Positions 15,894-24,846 of a DNA stretch of 64,000 nt are shown piece after piece. Origin of the DNA: Sphingomonas sp. S2M10. Lineage in GTDB: Bacteria; Pseudomonadota; Alphaproteobacteria; Sphingomonadales; Sphingomonadaceae. Both the position numbers and the translations under genes were made by a program. The stretch's first letter is position 1. Every line of letters begins with the position of its first letter. The DNA is taken from positions 1 to 64,000 of the forward strand of contig NZ_JAAILI010000040.1 in the NCBI RefSeq assembly GCF_012650175.1, given 5' to 3'. The notes under the pieces were generated by a model. It searched no databases. It worked only from the letters and a program-made list of their open reading frames with translations, and had not been told where the DNA came from.

Positions 15894-17225
15894 ATGACCG
15901 TCGTTACTCGTTTCGCCCCCAGCCCCACCGGCACGCTGCATGTCGGCAACCTGCGGACCGCGCTGCATAACTGGCTGTTTGCGCGTCGCCATGGCGGCAC
16001 CTTCCTGTTGCGCATCGACGATACCGATTTCGCGCGCTCCGAGGAACGATTTGTCGAGGCGATCCGCGCCGATCTCGCCTGGATGGGGCTCGCGCCCGAT
16101 GCGGAGGCGCGCCAGTCTGCGCGATTCGACCGCTACGAGGCGCGATTCGGCCAGCTCGTTGCCGATGGCCGGATCTATCCGGCCTATGAGACAGCGCAGG
16201 AACTGGACCTGAAGCGCAAGGTGCTGCTCGGCCGCGGGCTCCCTCCTGTCTATGATCGCGCCGCGCTGGCGCTGACCGACCAGGATCGCGCGAAGCTGGA
16301 AGCCGAGGGCGTGCGCCCGCACTGGCGCTTCAAGCTGGATCACGATGCGCCCATCGGCTGGGACGACCTGGTGCGCGGCCCCCAGCGTTTCGAAGCGAGG
16401 CTGCTCAGCGATCCGGTGGTGCGCCGCGCCGATGGCTCTTGGCTCTATCTGCTGCCGAGTGTGATCGACGATATCGACATGGGCGTGACGCATGTCGTGC
16501 GCGGCGAGGATCATGTCTCCAACACCGCGACGCAGATCCAGATGTTCGACGCGCTGGGCGGTGCGGTCCCCGGCTTCGCGCACGAGGCGCTGCTCACCGG
16601 TGCCGAGGGCAAGCTGTCGAAGCGGCTCGGTTCCCTCGGCATCGCCCATTTCCGCGAGGCCGGTATCGAGCCGCAGGCGCTAATCGCGCTGCTCGCCCGA
16701 CTCGGCACCAGCGATCCGGTGGAGCCCTTTGCCGATCCGGCGCCGCTGATCGCCACCTTTGACTTCGGACGCTTCGGCCGCGCCCCGGCCCGGTTCGACG
16801 AGGCCGAGCTCGCCCAGCTGAACGGGCGCATCGTCCATCAGCTGCCCTACACGACGGTCGCCGATCGCCTGCCGGCGAACATCGACGCCGCCGGCTGGGA
16901 GGCGATCCGTCCCAACCTCGCCACCGTCGCCGAGGCAGCAGACTGGTGGGCAGTGGTGGAGGGACCGATCACCGCGCCGCCGGTGGCGGAGGAAGACCGC
17001 GACTTCCTGGCGCAGGCACGGATCGCGGCCGAAGGGCTCGACTGGTCCACCGATCCGTGGCGCGCGCTCACCGATGCGCTGAAGGTCGCCACCGGCCGCA
17101 AGGGCAAGCCGCTGTTCCTGCCGCTCCGCCGCGCGCTGACGGGGCGTGATCACGGGCCGGACATGGCGGCGCTGCTGCCGCTGATCGGCAAGGATCGTGC
17201 GCTGGCCCGGCTCGCCACAGGCTGA
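15894..17225 (+). CDS. gltX: Glutamate--tRNA ligase (short alphaproteobacterial form)
   Basis: This class I synthetase charges tRNA with glutamate. HIGH-type motif: SPTGTLHVGN near residue 10; KMSKS-type motif: GKLSKRLG near 243; RIDDTD downstream of the first motif. It has 443 aa, a little shorter than the usual ~470. Many alphaproteobacteria carry two GluRS genes, of which one may prefer tRNA-Gln that is then amidated by GatCAB, so specificity cannot be fixed from sequence here. Confidence 0.92.
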   Translation: MTVVTRFAPSPTGTLHVGNLRTALHNWLFARRHGGTFLLRIDDTDFARSEERFVEAIRADLAWMGLAPDAEARQSARFDRYEARFGQLVADGRIYPAYETAQELDLKRKVLLGRGLPPVYDRAALALTDQDRAKLEAEGVRPHWRFKLDHDAPIGWDDLVRGPQRFEARLLSDPVVRRADGSWLYLLPSVIDDIDMGVTHVVRGEDHVSNTATQIQMFDALGGAVPGFAHEALLTGAEGKLSKRLGSLGIAHFREAGIEPQALIALLARLGTSDPVEPFADPAPLIATFDFGRFGRAPARFDEAELAQLNGRIVHQLPYTTVADRLPANIDAAGWEAIRPNLATVAEAADWWAVVEGPITAPPVAEEDRDFLAQARIAAEGLDWSTDPWRALTDALKVATGRKGKPLFLPLRRALTGRDHGPDMAALLPLIGKDRALARLATG

Positions 17226-17313
17226 CCCGACCGATCTTTACGACAATCGTGTTACGATGTACCATCACCTTCATCCGGCGTTCAGACCGGTGTTGGAGAA
17301 GGAGTGCAACGTC

Positions 17314-17988
17314 ATGCATGCCGATACCCGTTATCATGCCAGTGCACCGCGGTCGGTCAGCTTCGGGGCGGCGCTCGCCATCAACGGGGCGATCATCGCG
17401 GGGATGATCTTCGCCGCCCCGAATTTCCTGCCAAAGCCGCAGCCCAAACCGTTCAAGGGCGTCAACATTCCGCTGCCGCCCCCGCCGCAGCCGGCGGACC
17501 CGGTCAAGCCGCAGCCTAAAGTCGAAAAGATGGTCACGCCAACCGCGCCGCGGCCGACCATTCCCGATCCCGTGATTCCCACCACGTCGACCAACCGGAT
17601 CGACGGGACCGACGTCCTTCCGGACATCCTGCCGCCGACGCGAACCGTTGATACCGGGCCGACGACGGTGATCGATCCCCCCAAGCCGGTACCCGCGCTG
17701 ATCGGCGCCAGCACCGATCCGCGGTTCGCCCAGGACTTTCAGCCCGAATATCCGTCGCAGGAAATCCGCGCCCAGCGGGACGGGCTCGTCACCCTGCGCG
17801 TGCTGATCGGCACCGACGGCCGGGTGAAGGCGGTGGAGCCGGTGAGCGCTACCAGCGATGCCTTTTTCGCGGTCACCAAGCGCCAGGCGCTCGGCAAATG
17901 GCGCTTCCGCCCCGCCACGCGCGGCGGGGTGGCCGAAGAAAGCTGGAAGACGATGACCGTCCGGTTCCGGATCGAAGACGCTCGCTGA
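17314..17988 (+). CDS. TonB-family energy transducer
   Basis: The 224-aa protein has one N-terminal transmembrane segment (~18-35), a Pro/Lys-rich periplasm-spanning stretch (PLPPPPQPADPVKPQP) and a C-terminal TonB domain at ~130-224 (YPSQEIRAQRDGLVTLRVLI ... KWRFRPATRGG). It would couple the proton motive force to outer-membrane receptors. ATG 17314 has GGAG 9 nt upstream; the frame runs back to 17197 inside gltX. No exbBD adjoin it. Confidence 0.85.
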   Translation: MHADTRYHASAPRSVSFGAALAINGAIIAGMIFAAPNFLPKPQPKPFKGVNIPLPPPPQPADPVKPQPKVEKMVTPTAPRPTIPDPVIPTTSTNRIDGTDVLPDILPPTRTVDTGPTTVIDPPKPVPALIGASTDPRFAQDFQPEYPSQEIRAQRDGLVTLRVLIGTDGRVKAVEPVSATSDAFFAVTKRQALGKWRFRPATRGGVAEESWKTMTVRFRIEDAR

Positions 17989-18061
17989 TCGCCCCGCGAT
18001 CCGAGCGCCGTGGACGCGGGGGCTGGCCCTGGAGCCCCCGCGTCCCTATCTTCGGCCATCG

Positions 18062-18409
18062 ATGACCTTCCTCAAGAACATCTCGCCGCTCCGGGCACTC
18101 CGCGACCTGCGCGGCTATCTGGCGACCCGCAAGCGCCACGAGCTCTGGTTCATGATGCTCGCGCTGGCGATCACCTTCGGCATCATCGTGATGTTCGTGA
18201 AGGATTCGCACGTGCCGGTGCCGTACAAGAAGAACATTATCTACGTGGACAGCTGGCCGATCACCCGCACCGAGGAAGAGATCCGGGCCAAGCAGAAGGT
18301 CGACGAGGCCAAGCGGCAGGCGGAGGAAGCTGCGTTGCTCGAACGCCAGAAAAAGCGCCAGGCCGAATTCAAGAAATACGACGACTGGCTGAAGAAGCAC
18401 GGGATTTGA
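18062..18409 (+). CDS. Small single-pass membrane protein with charged coiled-coil tail (115 aa)
   Basis: A basic N-terminus precedes one membrane segment at ~30-46 (LWFMMLALAITFGIIVMFV). It is followed by a periplasmic region with a long charged helix (EEEIRAKQKVDEAKRQAEEA) ending in KKHGI. It overlaps the start codon of ribD by four bases, so the two are probably co-transcribed. Function unknown. Confidence 0.75.
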   Translation: MTFLKNISPLRALRDLRGYLATRKRHELWFMMLALAITFGIIVMFVKDSHVPVPYKKNIIYVDSWPITRTEEEIRAKQKVDEAKRQAEEAALLERQKKRQAEFKKYDDWLKKHGI

Positions 18410-19371
18410 ACGACGCGCGCTGGATGGCCGGTGCGCTCGGGCTGGCCGAGCGCGGGCGGGGGCGGACGGCTCCCAATCCCAGTGTCGGCTGCGTGCTCGT
18501 GCGCGAAGGCCGAGTCGTCGGGCGCGGCTGGACCCAGCCGGGCGGGCGCCCCCATGCCGAAGCGATGGCCCTGGCGGAGGCCGGCGAGGCCGCACGCGGC
18601 GCCACCGCCTATGTGACGCTGGAGCCCTGCGCGCATGTCTCTCAACGCGGCCCGGCCTGCGCCGATCTGCTCGTCGCAGCCGGCATCGCCCGCACGGTCG
18701 CGGCGCTGCGCGATCCCGATCCGCGTACGGACGGCACCGGCTTCGCGCGGCTCGAGGAAGCCGGCATTGCGGTCGAATCCGGCCTGATGGCAGCCGAGGC
18801 ACGCCGCAGCATGGCGGGCTTCCTAACCCGCCTCGCCAAGCGCCGCCCGCACGTCACGCTCAAGCTCGCCACCTCGCTCGACGGCCGCATTGCGCTGTCC
18901 ACCGGCGAGAGCAAGTGGATCACCGGCCCCCAGGCGCGCGCGCATGCGCATCTCGAGCGCGCCCGGCATGACGGCATTCTGGTTGGCCGCGGCACCTTCC
19001 TCGCCGATGTCCCGAAGCTGGACGTGCGGCTGCCCGGCCTGGCCGATCGCACGCCGCGCCGCATCCTGCTCTCCTCCACCGGCCCCACCCCGCCGGGCTG
19101 GGAGCGCATCGCCGACATCGCCGATATTCGCCACCTCACCGGAATCGACACGCTGATGGTGGAGGGCGGCGCCAAGGCGGCGACCGCGTTCCTGCGCGCC
19201 GACCTGGTCGACCGGCTCCTGCTCTACCGCGCGCCGATCCTGCTCGGCGGCGGCAAACCCGCGGTCGAGGGCTTCGGCCTCGCCGCATTGTCCGAGGCGC
19301 ATGATCGCTGGCGCCTTATGGACTCTCGCCTGCTTGGCAGCGATCGGTTCGAGGTCTACGAGCGCAACTGA
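18406..19371 (+). CDS. ribD: Bifunctional diaminohydroxyphosphoribosylaminopyrimidine deaminase / reductase
   Basis: RibD carries out the deamination and side-chain reduction of riboflavin synthesis. The N-terminal deaminase has HAEAMAL (zinc ligand and catalytic Glu) and the EPCAHVSQRGPAC cysteine cluster. The C-terminal reductase begins near HVTLKLATSLDGRIAL and includes LMVEGGAKAATAFL. The start is TTG 18406, overlapping the previous stop; ATG 18424 is the next option. At 321 aa it is slightly short for the family. It is the first gene of ribD-ribE-ribBA-ribH. Confidence 0.92.
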   Translation: MNDARWMAGALGLAERGRGRTAPNPSVGCVLVREGRVVGRGWTQPGGRPHAEAMALAEAGEAARGATAYVTLEPCAHVSQRGPACADLLVAAGIARTVAALRDPDPRTDGTGFARLEEAGIAVESGLMAAEARRSMAGFLTRLAKRRPHVTLKLATSLDGRIALSTGESKWITGPQARAHAHLERARHDGILVGRGTFLADVPKLDVRLPGLADRTPRRILLSSTGPTPPGWERIADIADIRHLTGIDTLMVEGGAKAATAFLRADLVDRLLLYRAPILLGGGKPAVEGFGLAALSEAHDRWRLMDSRLLGSDRFEVYERN

Positions 19372-19979
19372 TGTTCACCGGAATCGTAAGCGATGTCGGC
19401 ACGATCGACGCGGTAGCGCGCCAGGGCGACCTGCGCGTGCGCGTGGCGACGGCCTATCCCACCCATGAGATCGATCTCGGCGCCTCGGTCGCCTGTTCGG
19501 GCGTGTGCCTGACGGTGGTCGACAAGGGGCCCGGCTGGCTCGACTTCGACGTGTCGGGCGAGACCGTCTCGCGCACCGCCGACGACCAATGGACTGCCGG
19601 CCGCAAGCTCAACCTGGAGCGCGCGCTGCGGCTGGGCGACGAGCTGGGCGGGCATATCGTCACCGGCCATGTCGACGGCATCGGCCGGGTCAAGCTGATC
19701 GAGGCGATCGACGGCTCGCACCATGTCGTGATCGCCGCCGGGCCGGAGATCGCACCCTATGTCGCGCCCAAGGGCTCGATCACCGTCGACGGCGTATCGC
19801 TGACGGTGAACGCGGTGGACGACACGGCGCAAGGCGTCGAATTCCACCTCAACATCATTCCCCACACCGCCGCGGTCACCACCTTCGCCACGCTGGCGGA
19901 AGGCCAGGCGGTCAATCTGGAGATCGACGTGCTGGCGCGCTATCTTCAGCGCATGGAGGCGTTGCGTGCCAAAGGCTGA
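19371..19979 (+). CDS. ribE: Riboflavin synthase, alpha subunit
   Basis: It dismutates two lumazine molecules to riboflavin. The 202-aa protein shows the duplicated lumazine-binding barrel: repeat 1 starts MFTGIVSDVGTI with ACSGVCLTVV, and repeat 2 has GHIVTGHVDGIG with SITVDGVSLTVN. The ATG overlaps the ribD stop (TGATG), and the 3' end overlaps the ribBA start by 14 bp. Confidence 0.95.
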   Translation: MFTGIVSDVGTIDAVARQGDLRVRVATAYPTHEIDLGASVACSGVCLTVVDKGPGWLDFDVSGETVSRTADDQWTAGRKLNLERALRLGDELGGHIVTGHVDGIGRVKLIEAIDGSHHVVIAAGPEIAPYVAPKGSITVDGVSLTVNAVDDTAQGVEFHLNIIPHTAAVTTFATLAEGQAVNLEIDVLARYLQRMEALRAKG

Positions 19980-21102
19980 ACTTGCCGCGCTCAAGCACGG
20001 TTTCCTCTCCTCGCCCGAGGAACTGATCGACGAGGCCCGCAACGGCCGGATGTTCATCCTGGTCGACGACGAGGATCGCGAGAATGAGGGCGATCTGGTC
20101 ATCCCCGCCCAGATGGCGACGCCCGATGCGATCAACTTCATGGCCAAATATGGCCGCGGCCTGATCTGCCTGGCGATGACCAAGGCGCGCGTCGACCAGC
20201 TCGGGCTCGAATTGATGAGCCGCGCCAATGGAACGCGGCACGAGACCGCCTTCACCGTCTCGATCGAGGCCAAGGAAGGCGTGACCACCGGCATCTCCGC
20301 CGCCGACCGTGCGCGCACCATCTCGGTCGCGATCGATACCGGGCGCGGGCGCGAGGACATCGTCACGCCGGGCCATGTCTTCCCGCTGGTCGCGCGCGAC
20401 GGCGGCGTACTGGTCCGCGCCGGCCATACCGAGGCGGCCGTCGATGTCGCCCGCCTCGCCGGGCTCAACCCCGCCGGCGTGATCTGCGAGATCATGAAGG
20501 ACGACGGGACCATGGCGCGGCTCGACGATCTCGTCGGCTTCGCCCAGCTCCACAATCTCAAGATCGGCACGATCCGCGACCTGATCGCCTATCGCCGCCG
20601 CCACGACCATCTCGTCGAGCAGCGCGCCGAAGCGAGCTTCACCAGCCCCTGGGGCGGCGACTGGCGCGCGCTCACCTTCTGGAACAAGGCCAGCGGCAGC
20701 GAACAGATCGCGCTGGTCAAGGGCCGCATCGATCCCGCCAAGCCGACACTGGTCCGCATGCACGCGCTCTCGCCGTTCAGCGACCTGTTCGGCGAGGACG
20801 GCCCGCGCGGCGGGCTGCTGCGCAAGTCGATGGAGATCATCGGCAAGGAGGGCGCGGGCGTGATCGTGGTGATCAACAAGCCGCGGCCCGACCAGTTCAC
20901 CCTGGCGCTGCAGGCGCGTGCCGGCCAAATCGAACCCAAGGACATGGACGAGCTGCGCGACTATGGCGTCGGCGCCACCATCCTCACCGAACTCGGCGTG
21001 CAGGACATGATCCTGCTCACCAACACCCATCACACGCTGGTCGGTCTCGACGGCTATGGCCTGTCGATCGTCGGCGAACGTCCCCTGGATCCGGAGCAAT
21101 AA
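19966..21102 (+). CDS. ribB: RibBA-type 3,4-dihydroxy-2-butanone 4-phosphate synthase with degenerate GTP cyclohydrolase II domain
   Basis: The N-terminal ~200 residues are an intact Rib[13 protein letters not shown] near residue 30, the [12 protein letters not shown] loop, and the [16 protein letters not shown] catalytic region. They make the four-carbon unit from ribulose 5-phosphate. The C-terminal ~175 residues keep the RibA layout ([42 protein letters not shown]), but the Cys zinc ligands of the GDVFGSLRCDC region are replaced by a Gly-rich EDGPRGGLL. The GTP cyclohydrolase II activity is therefore probably lost and a separate RibA should exist. Start GTG 19966. Confidence 0.9.
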   Translation: MPKAELAALKHGFLSSPEELIDEARNGRMFILVDDEDRENEGDLVIPAQMATPDAINFMAKYGRGLICLAMTKARVDQLGLELMSRANGTRHETAFTVSIEAKEGVTTGISAADRARTISVAIDTGRGREDIVTPGHVFPLVARDGGVLVRAGHTEAAVDVARLAGLNPAGVICEIMKDDGTMARLDDLVGFAQLHNLKIGTIRDLIAYRRRHDHLVEQRAEASFTSPWGGDWRALTFWNKASGSEQIALVKGRIDPAKPTLVRMHALSPFSDLFGEDGPRGGLLRKSMEIIGKEGAGVIVVINKPRPDQFTLALQARAGQIEPKDMDELRDYGVGATILTELGVQDMILLTNTHHTLVGLDGYGLSIVGERPLDPEQ

Positions 21103-21521
21103 TGGCCAACATCCTCATCGTCGAAGCGCGCTTCTACGAGCATCTCAACGACATGCTGATCGCCGGCGCCAAGGCGGCGATCGAAGCAGCGGGGCACAAG
21201 GCCGAGGTGATTACGGTCCCCGGCGCGCTGGAGATCCCGGGCGCGGTCGCGCTCGCGGCGGACAGCGGCCGCTATGACGCGTTCGTCGCGATCGGCGTGG
21301 TGATCCGCGGCGAGACCTATCATTTCGAGATCGTCGCGGGCGAAAGCGCGCGCGGGCTGATGGCGCTGTCGATGGACGGCGTCGCGATCGGCAACGGCAT
21401 CCTGACGGTGGAGAACGAGGCGCAGGCGCTGGTCCGCGCGGACCCTGCGCAGAAGGACAAGGGCGGCGAGGCCGCCAAGGCGGCGCTGGCAATGCTGGCG
21501 CTCAAGGCCAAGTTCGGCTGA
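21102..21521 (+). CDS. ribH: 6,7-dimethyl-8-ribityllumazine synthase
   Basis: It condenses the pyrimidine and butanone phosphate into lumazine, the substrate of RibE. The 139-aa protein shows the family core: [14 protein letters not shown], then [16 protein letters not shown] with the catalytic His, then [16 protein letters not shown]. The ATG overlaps the ribBA stop (TAATG). It is the last riboflavin gene of the operon. Confidence 0.95.
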   Translation: MANILIVEARFYEHLNDMLIAGAKAAIEAAGHKAEVITVPGALEIPGAVALAADSGRYDAFVAIGVVIRGETYHFEIVAGESARGLMALSMDGVAIGNGILTVENEAQALVRADPAQKDKGGEAAKAALAMLALKAKFG

Positions 21522-21525
21522 TCCC

Positions 21526-22086
21526 ATGGACATGCCGCCTTCCCGCTATCGCGTAGAAGAGCGGGGGCGGCGGCTGGTCGTGGTGGATCGCGCCACCGGA
21601 CGCGAGGTTTCCCACCCGAAATCTCCCCTTCCGCTTTCGGGAGGGGTTGGGGGAAGGGACGGCAGCCGGAAGGGTTCGGGCCGTGGATCAACCCCTCCCC
21701 CGTCCCAGCTTCGGGTGAACGACGCCCCGCGTCGTTCAGATCAGGCCGGAGGCCTGATCGGCCCGAAGCTCGCAAGCGGAAGGGGTGCGCAGGGCTGGAA
21801 GTTCGGCCTCAAGCAAGCGCGCGCCACGCCGGACAGCTTCGTCACCCGCAGCTGGTTCGACGCCAAGGCGCCGCGCACGCTCAAGCTCAACTATACCGCG
21901 CATTCGCGGCTGGCGGCACTGCGCTTCGGCGGCGCGATCCTCATTGCACTGCTGGTGACCGGAAGCTTTCTGTTCTGGCCCTGGTTCCCCTTCACCCTCG
22001 CCGTGGTGCTGGCCGCGCCGAAGATGCGTGCGCACCTCCGCGAGGCCAGCACCCGCTGGCTGGACGGCTTCGATCAGGCCGGCTGA
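21526..22086 (+). CDS. Membrane protein with an in-frame palindromic repeat insertion (186 aa)
   Basis: A basic N-terminus (YRVEERGRRLVVVDRATGRE) and a C-terminal part with two closely spaced hydrophobic segments (~128-150) flank a low-complexity region at residues ~34-87. That region is encoded by a palindromic repeat (21625-21785). Removing it would leave a protein of about 130 aa. It lies 4 bp after ribH, so it is part of the operon. Its 3' end overlaps the convergent reductase gene by 13 bp. Function unknown. Confidence 0.65.
   Translation: MDMPPSRYRVEERGRRLVVVDRATGREVSHPKSPLPLSGGVGGRDGSRKGSGRGSTPPPSQLRVNDAPRRSDQAGGLIGPKLASGRGAQGWKFGLKQARATPDSFVTRSWFDAKAPRTLKLNYTAHSRLAALRFGGAILIALLVTGSFLFWPWFPFTLAVVLAAPKMRAHLREASTRWLDGFDQAG
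21625..21785. repeat. GC-rich palindromic repeat inserted inside a coding frame
   Basis: The ends are a perfect 12-bp inverted repeat CCCCTTCCGCTT / AAGCGGAAGGGG (21625-21636, 21774-21785). Inside are the GGGAGGGGTTGGGGG-type arm shared with the intergenic copies and a second hairpin GATCAGGCC-GGA-GGCCTGATC. The host frame stays open across all ~161 bp. Confidence 0.7.
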
Positions 22087-23189
22087 AGCGCGGCTTCGTC
22101 GGCTGTCGGGTAGTCGGTATAGCCCTCGGCCCCACCGACATAGAAGAGTTCCTCGCGCTGCGGGTTGAGCGGCAGCCCCTCGCGGAGGCGGCGCGGCAGA
22201 TCCGGGTTGGCAAGGAAGGTCCGCCCGAACGCGATCGCATCGGCCTCGCCCGCGTCGAGCGCCGCCTGGGCGCTTTCCGCATCATAGTCCGAGTTGAGCG
22301 CCAGCACCCCGCGATACGCCTTGCGCATCACCGGATGGATCGGCGACTGATCGGGCTCGCCGCGGGTGCCGCCCGGACGCGGCTCGCGCATCTCGAGGAA
22401 CGCCACGCCGATCTCGTCGAGCGCAGCGGCGGCGGCTTCGAACAACGGCACCGGGTTGCTGTCGTTGACGCCCTGCACCTCGCCATTGGGCGACAGGCGC
22501 ACGCCGGTGCGATCGGCGCCGATCGTGTCGACGACGCGCTGGCTCACCTGGCGAAGCAGGCGGATGCGGTTCTCGATCGAGCCGCCATATTCGTCCTCGC
22601 GGAAATTGGCATTGTCGCGGAGGAATTGGTCGATCAGATAGCCATTGGCAGCGTGGATCTGCACCCCGTCGAAGCCGGCGCGGATCGCGTTCTCGGCGGC
22701 GCGGGCGTAATCGTCCAGGATGCCGGGGATCTCGTCGGTGCGCAGCGGGCGGGCCTGGGTGTAGGGGCGCTTGATCTCGCCGGCATCCTCGGCCGGATAG
22801 GTACGCACGTCGCCCGGCGCTGTCGTGGTCGAAGAGGAGACCGGCGGCTCGCCGCCGAGAAAGTCCGAATGGACCAGCCGGCCCATGTGCCAGAGCTGGG
22901 AGACGATCTTGCCGCCAGCTTCGTGCACCGCCGCAGTGATCGGCTTCCATGCCTCGACCTGTTCGTCGCTCCAGATGCCCGGCGCATAGGCCCAGCCGAG
23001 CCCCTGCTGGCTGATGCCGGTCGCCTCGCTGATGATCAGGCCCGCGCTGGCGCGCTGGCGATAATAGTCTGCCATGATCGGCGTCGGCACATGGCCGCGG
23101 GTCGAACGGCCGCGGGTGAGCGGCGACATCCACACGCGATTGGCCGCGTGGATCGCGCCGAGCTGGATCGGATCGAACAGGCTGGGCAT
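22074..23189 (-). CDS. Old yellow enzyme family alkene/ene reductase
   Basis: This FMN-dependent NAD(P)H oxidoreductase would reduce activated C=C bonds. At 371 aa it fits the family. Signatures include the N-terminal FDPIQLGAIHAANRVWMSPL, FDGVQIHAANGYLIDQFLRD with the substrate-binding His-Ala-Ala-Asn, and AIAFGRTFLANPDLP near the C-terminus for FMN phosphate. The frame is open to 23582 but ATG 23189 is the natural start. Confidence 0.9.
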   Translation of the reverse strand: MPSLFDPIQLGAIHAANRVWMSPLTRGRSTRGHVPTPIMADYYRQRASAGLIISEATGISQQGLGWAYAPGIWSDEQVEAWKPITAAVHEAGGKIVSQLWHMGRLVHSDFLGGEPPVSSSTTTAPGDVRTYPAEDAGEIKRPYTQARPLRTDEIPGILDDYARAAENAIRAGFDGVQIHAANGYLIDQFLRDNANFREDEYGGSIENRIRLLRQVSQRVVDTIGADRTGVRLSPNGEVQGVNDSNPVPLFEAAAAALDEIGVAFLEMREPRPGGTRGEPDQSPIHPVMRKAYRGVLALNSDYDAESAQAALDAGEADAIAFGRTFLANPDLPRRLREGLPLNPQREELFYVGGAEGYTDYPTADEAALQPA

Positions 23190-23244
23190 AAAAATTCCCT
23201 CATGCTGTTTGTGACTTGGGCCAGATAGGGCGCTACAGGGCGCC

Positions 23245-24150
23245 ATGCACCGCACCGCACCGACAACAAAAACTTCCACCGCACGAAGCCATGTTGCGAC
23301 CGCGCTGATTGCAGCGCTGATCGCGAACACCGCGCTCGCCACCGGGCCGCTGTTCGTGCGGATGGCGGATGTGGGGCCGGTGTCGGCGGCGTTCTGGCGG
23401 CTGATCATCGCCACGCCGATCCTGTTCGCCGTCGCCGCGGCGATGGGCGAGAAGCCGATCGCGGCAGGGCGCGGGCGCTGGTGGATCCTTGCCATCGCCG
23501 GCGCGGTATTCGCGCTCGACCTCGCCAGCTGGCACATCGGGATCGTCCGCACGACGCTCGCCAATTCCACCCTGTTCGGCAATTCGGCGTCGCTGATCTT
23601 CCCGATCTACGGCTTCGTCGTCGCGCGCGCCTGGCCGAGCAGGATGCAGGGCGCGGCCTTGCTGCTCGCCGCGATCGGCGGCGCACTGCTGCTCGGGCGC
23701 TCGGCCGAGCTTTCCTCACGACATCTGGCGGGCGACCTGTTCTGCCTGCTCGCCGGCGTCTGCTACGCGGTCTATTTCGCGCTGATGGCGCGGGTGCGGG
23801 TGTCGCTCGGCCCGGTGCCCGCGCTGGCGCTGTCCTCGCTCGCCACCATCCCGCCCCTGCTGGTGATCGCGCTGGCGCTGGGCGAGCAGATCGTGCCGCA
23901 TCTCTGGTGGCCGCTGCTCGCGCTCGCCATCGTCAGCCAACTGATCGGGCAGGGCTGCATGATCTATGCGCTGGGCCATCTCTCGCCGCTGGTGATCGGC
24001 ATCGCGCTGCTGGTGCAGCCGGCGGTGGGCGCGGCGCTCGGCTGGATCATCTTCGACGAGCGGCTCGCCGCCGCCGATCTGCTCGGCGCGGCATTGGTCG
24101 CGGCGGCGCTGGTGCTGGTACGGCAGGGCGCGATACGGCCCAAGGGGTAG
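23245..24150 (+). CDS. EamA/DMT-family transporter
   Basis: The 301-aa inner-membrane protein has about ten hydrophobic segments in two EamA repeats (first ending near LLLGRSAEL, second starting at GDLFCLLAGVCYAVYFALM, with WIIFDERL near the end). The family exports small metabolites; the substrate is unknown. It diverges from the reductase gene with 55 bp between starts. Confidence 0.85.
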   Translation: MHRTAPTTKTSTARSHVATALIAALIANTALATGPLFVRMADVGPVSAAFWRLIIATPILFAVAAAMGEKPIAAGRGRWWILAIAGAVFALDLASWHIGIVRTTLANSTLFGNSASLIFPIYGFVVARAWPSRMQGAALLLAAIGGALLLGRSAELSSRHLAGDLFCLLAGVCYAVYFALMARVRVSLGPVPALALSSLATIPPLLVIALALGEQIVPHLWWPLLALAIVSQLIGQGCMIYALGHLSPLVIGIALLVQPAVGAALGWIIFDERLAAADLLGAALVAAALVLVRQGAIRPKG

Positions 24151-24189
24151 GCAGTTGCCGGGGCGCGGCTTCGGGCCTAGATCAGGCCC

Positions 24190-24846
24190 ATGGATCTCGC
24201 CGACGCCACCCTAGACGAACTGCGCGCGGCGCTCGCGCCGTCGCTTGCCGCCAACGCCGCCTTCGATGGCTGGAACCAGCGCGCGCTTGATGCCACCGCC
24301 GACGGCATGGGCGTCGACCGCGACGTGGCGCGACTCGCCTTCTCCGACGGCCCGCTGGCGATGATCGATGCGTGGTTCGCGCATATCGACCGCGCGATGC
24401 TCGACGAACTTTCGCCCGAGACGCTGGCGGGCATGAAGATCCGCGCGCGCATCACGGCGCTGGTGGAGGCGCGACTGGCACTGCTCGCCCCCTATCGCGA
24501 CGCGCTGCGCCGGGCGCTGGCGATCCTCGCCATGCCGCAGAACCTGGCCAAGGCGAGCAAGCTCGGCTGGCGCGCGGCCGATGCGATGTGGCGCGCGGCA
24601 GGCGATACCGCGACCGACTATAACCATTATACCAAGCGGATGACGCTCGGCAGCGTCTATGCCGCGACCATCGCCGTGTTCGTGCAGGACGAGAGCGAGG
24701 AATGGGCCGACACCCGCGCCTTCCTCGCGCGCCGGATCGAAGGGATCATGCGGTTCGAGAAGGCCAAGGCCGGGTTCGTCAATCGCACGACCAACCGGCC
24801 GAGCCTCTCGCGCTTCATCGGCCGGCTGCGCTACCCGGCAATCTGA
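24190..24846 (+). CDS. COQ9-family ubiquinone biosynthesis protein
   Basis: The 218-aa protein shows the COQ9 pattern: an N-terminal TetR-like helical part (AAFDGWNQRALDATADGMGV) and the conserved GDTATDYNHYTKRMTLGSVY region near residues 137-156. COQ9 is a lipid-binding partner of the ubiquinone hydroxylation machinery. Its 3' end overlaps the convergent CoA-transferase gene by 16 bp. Confidence 0.88.
   Translation: MDLADATLDELRAALAPSLAANAAFDGWNQRALDATADGMGVDRDVARLAFSDGPLAMIDAWFAHIDRAMLDELSPETLAGMKIRARITALVEARLALLAPYRDALRRALAILAMPQNLAKASKLGWRAADAMWRAAGDTATDYNHYTKRMTLGSVYAATIAVFVQDESEEWADTRAFLARRIEGIMRFEKAKAGFVNRTTNRPSLSRFIGRLRYPAI

Noticed and set aside
18300..18424. FMN riboswitch before ribD
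   Set aside because: ribD overlaps the upstream gene by four bases, and no RFN-element consensus is visible in the leader.
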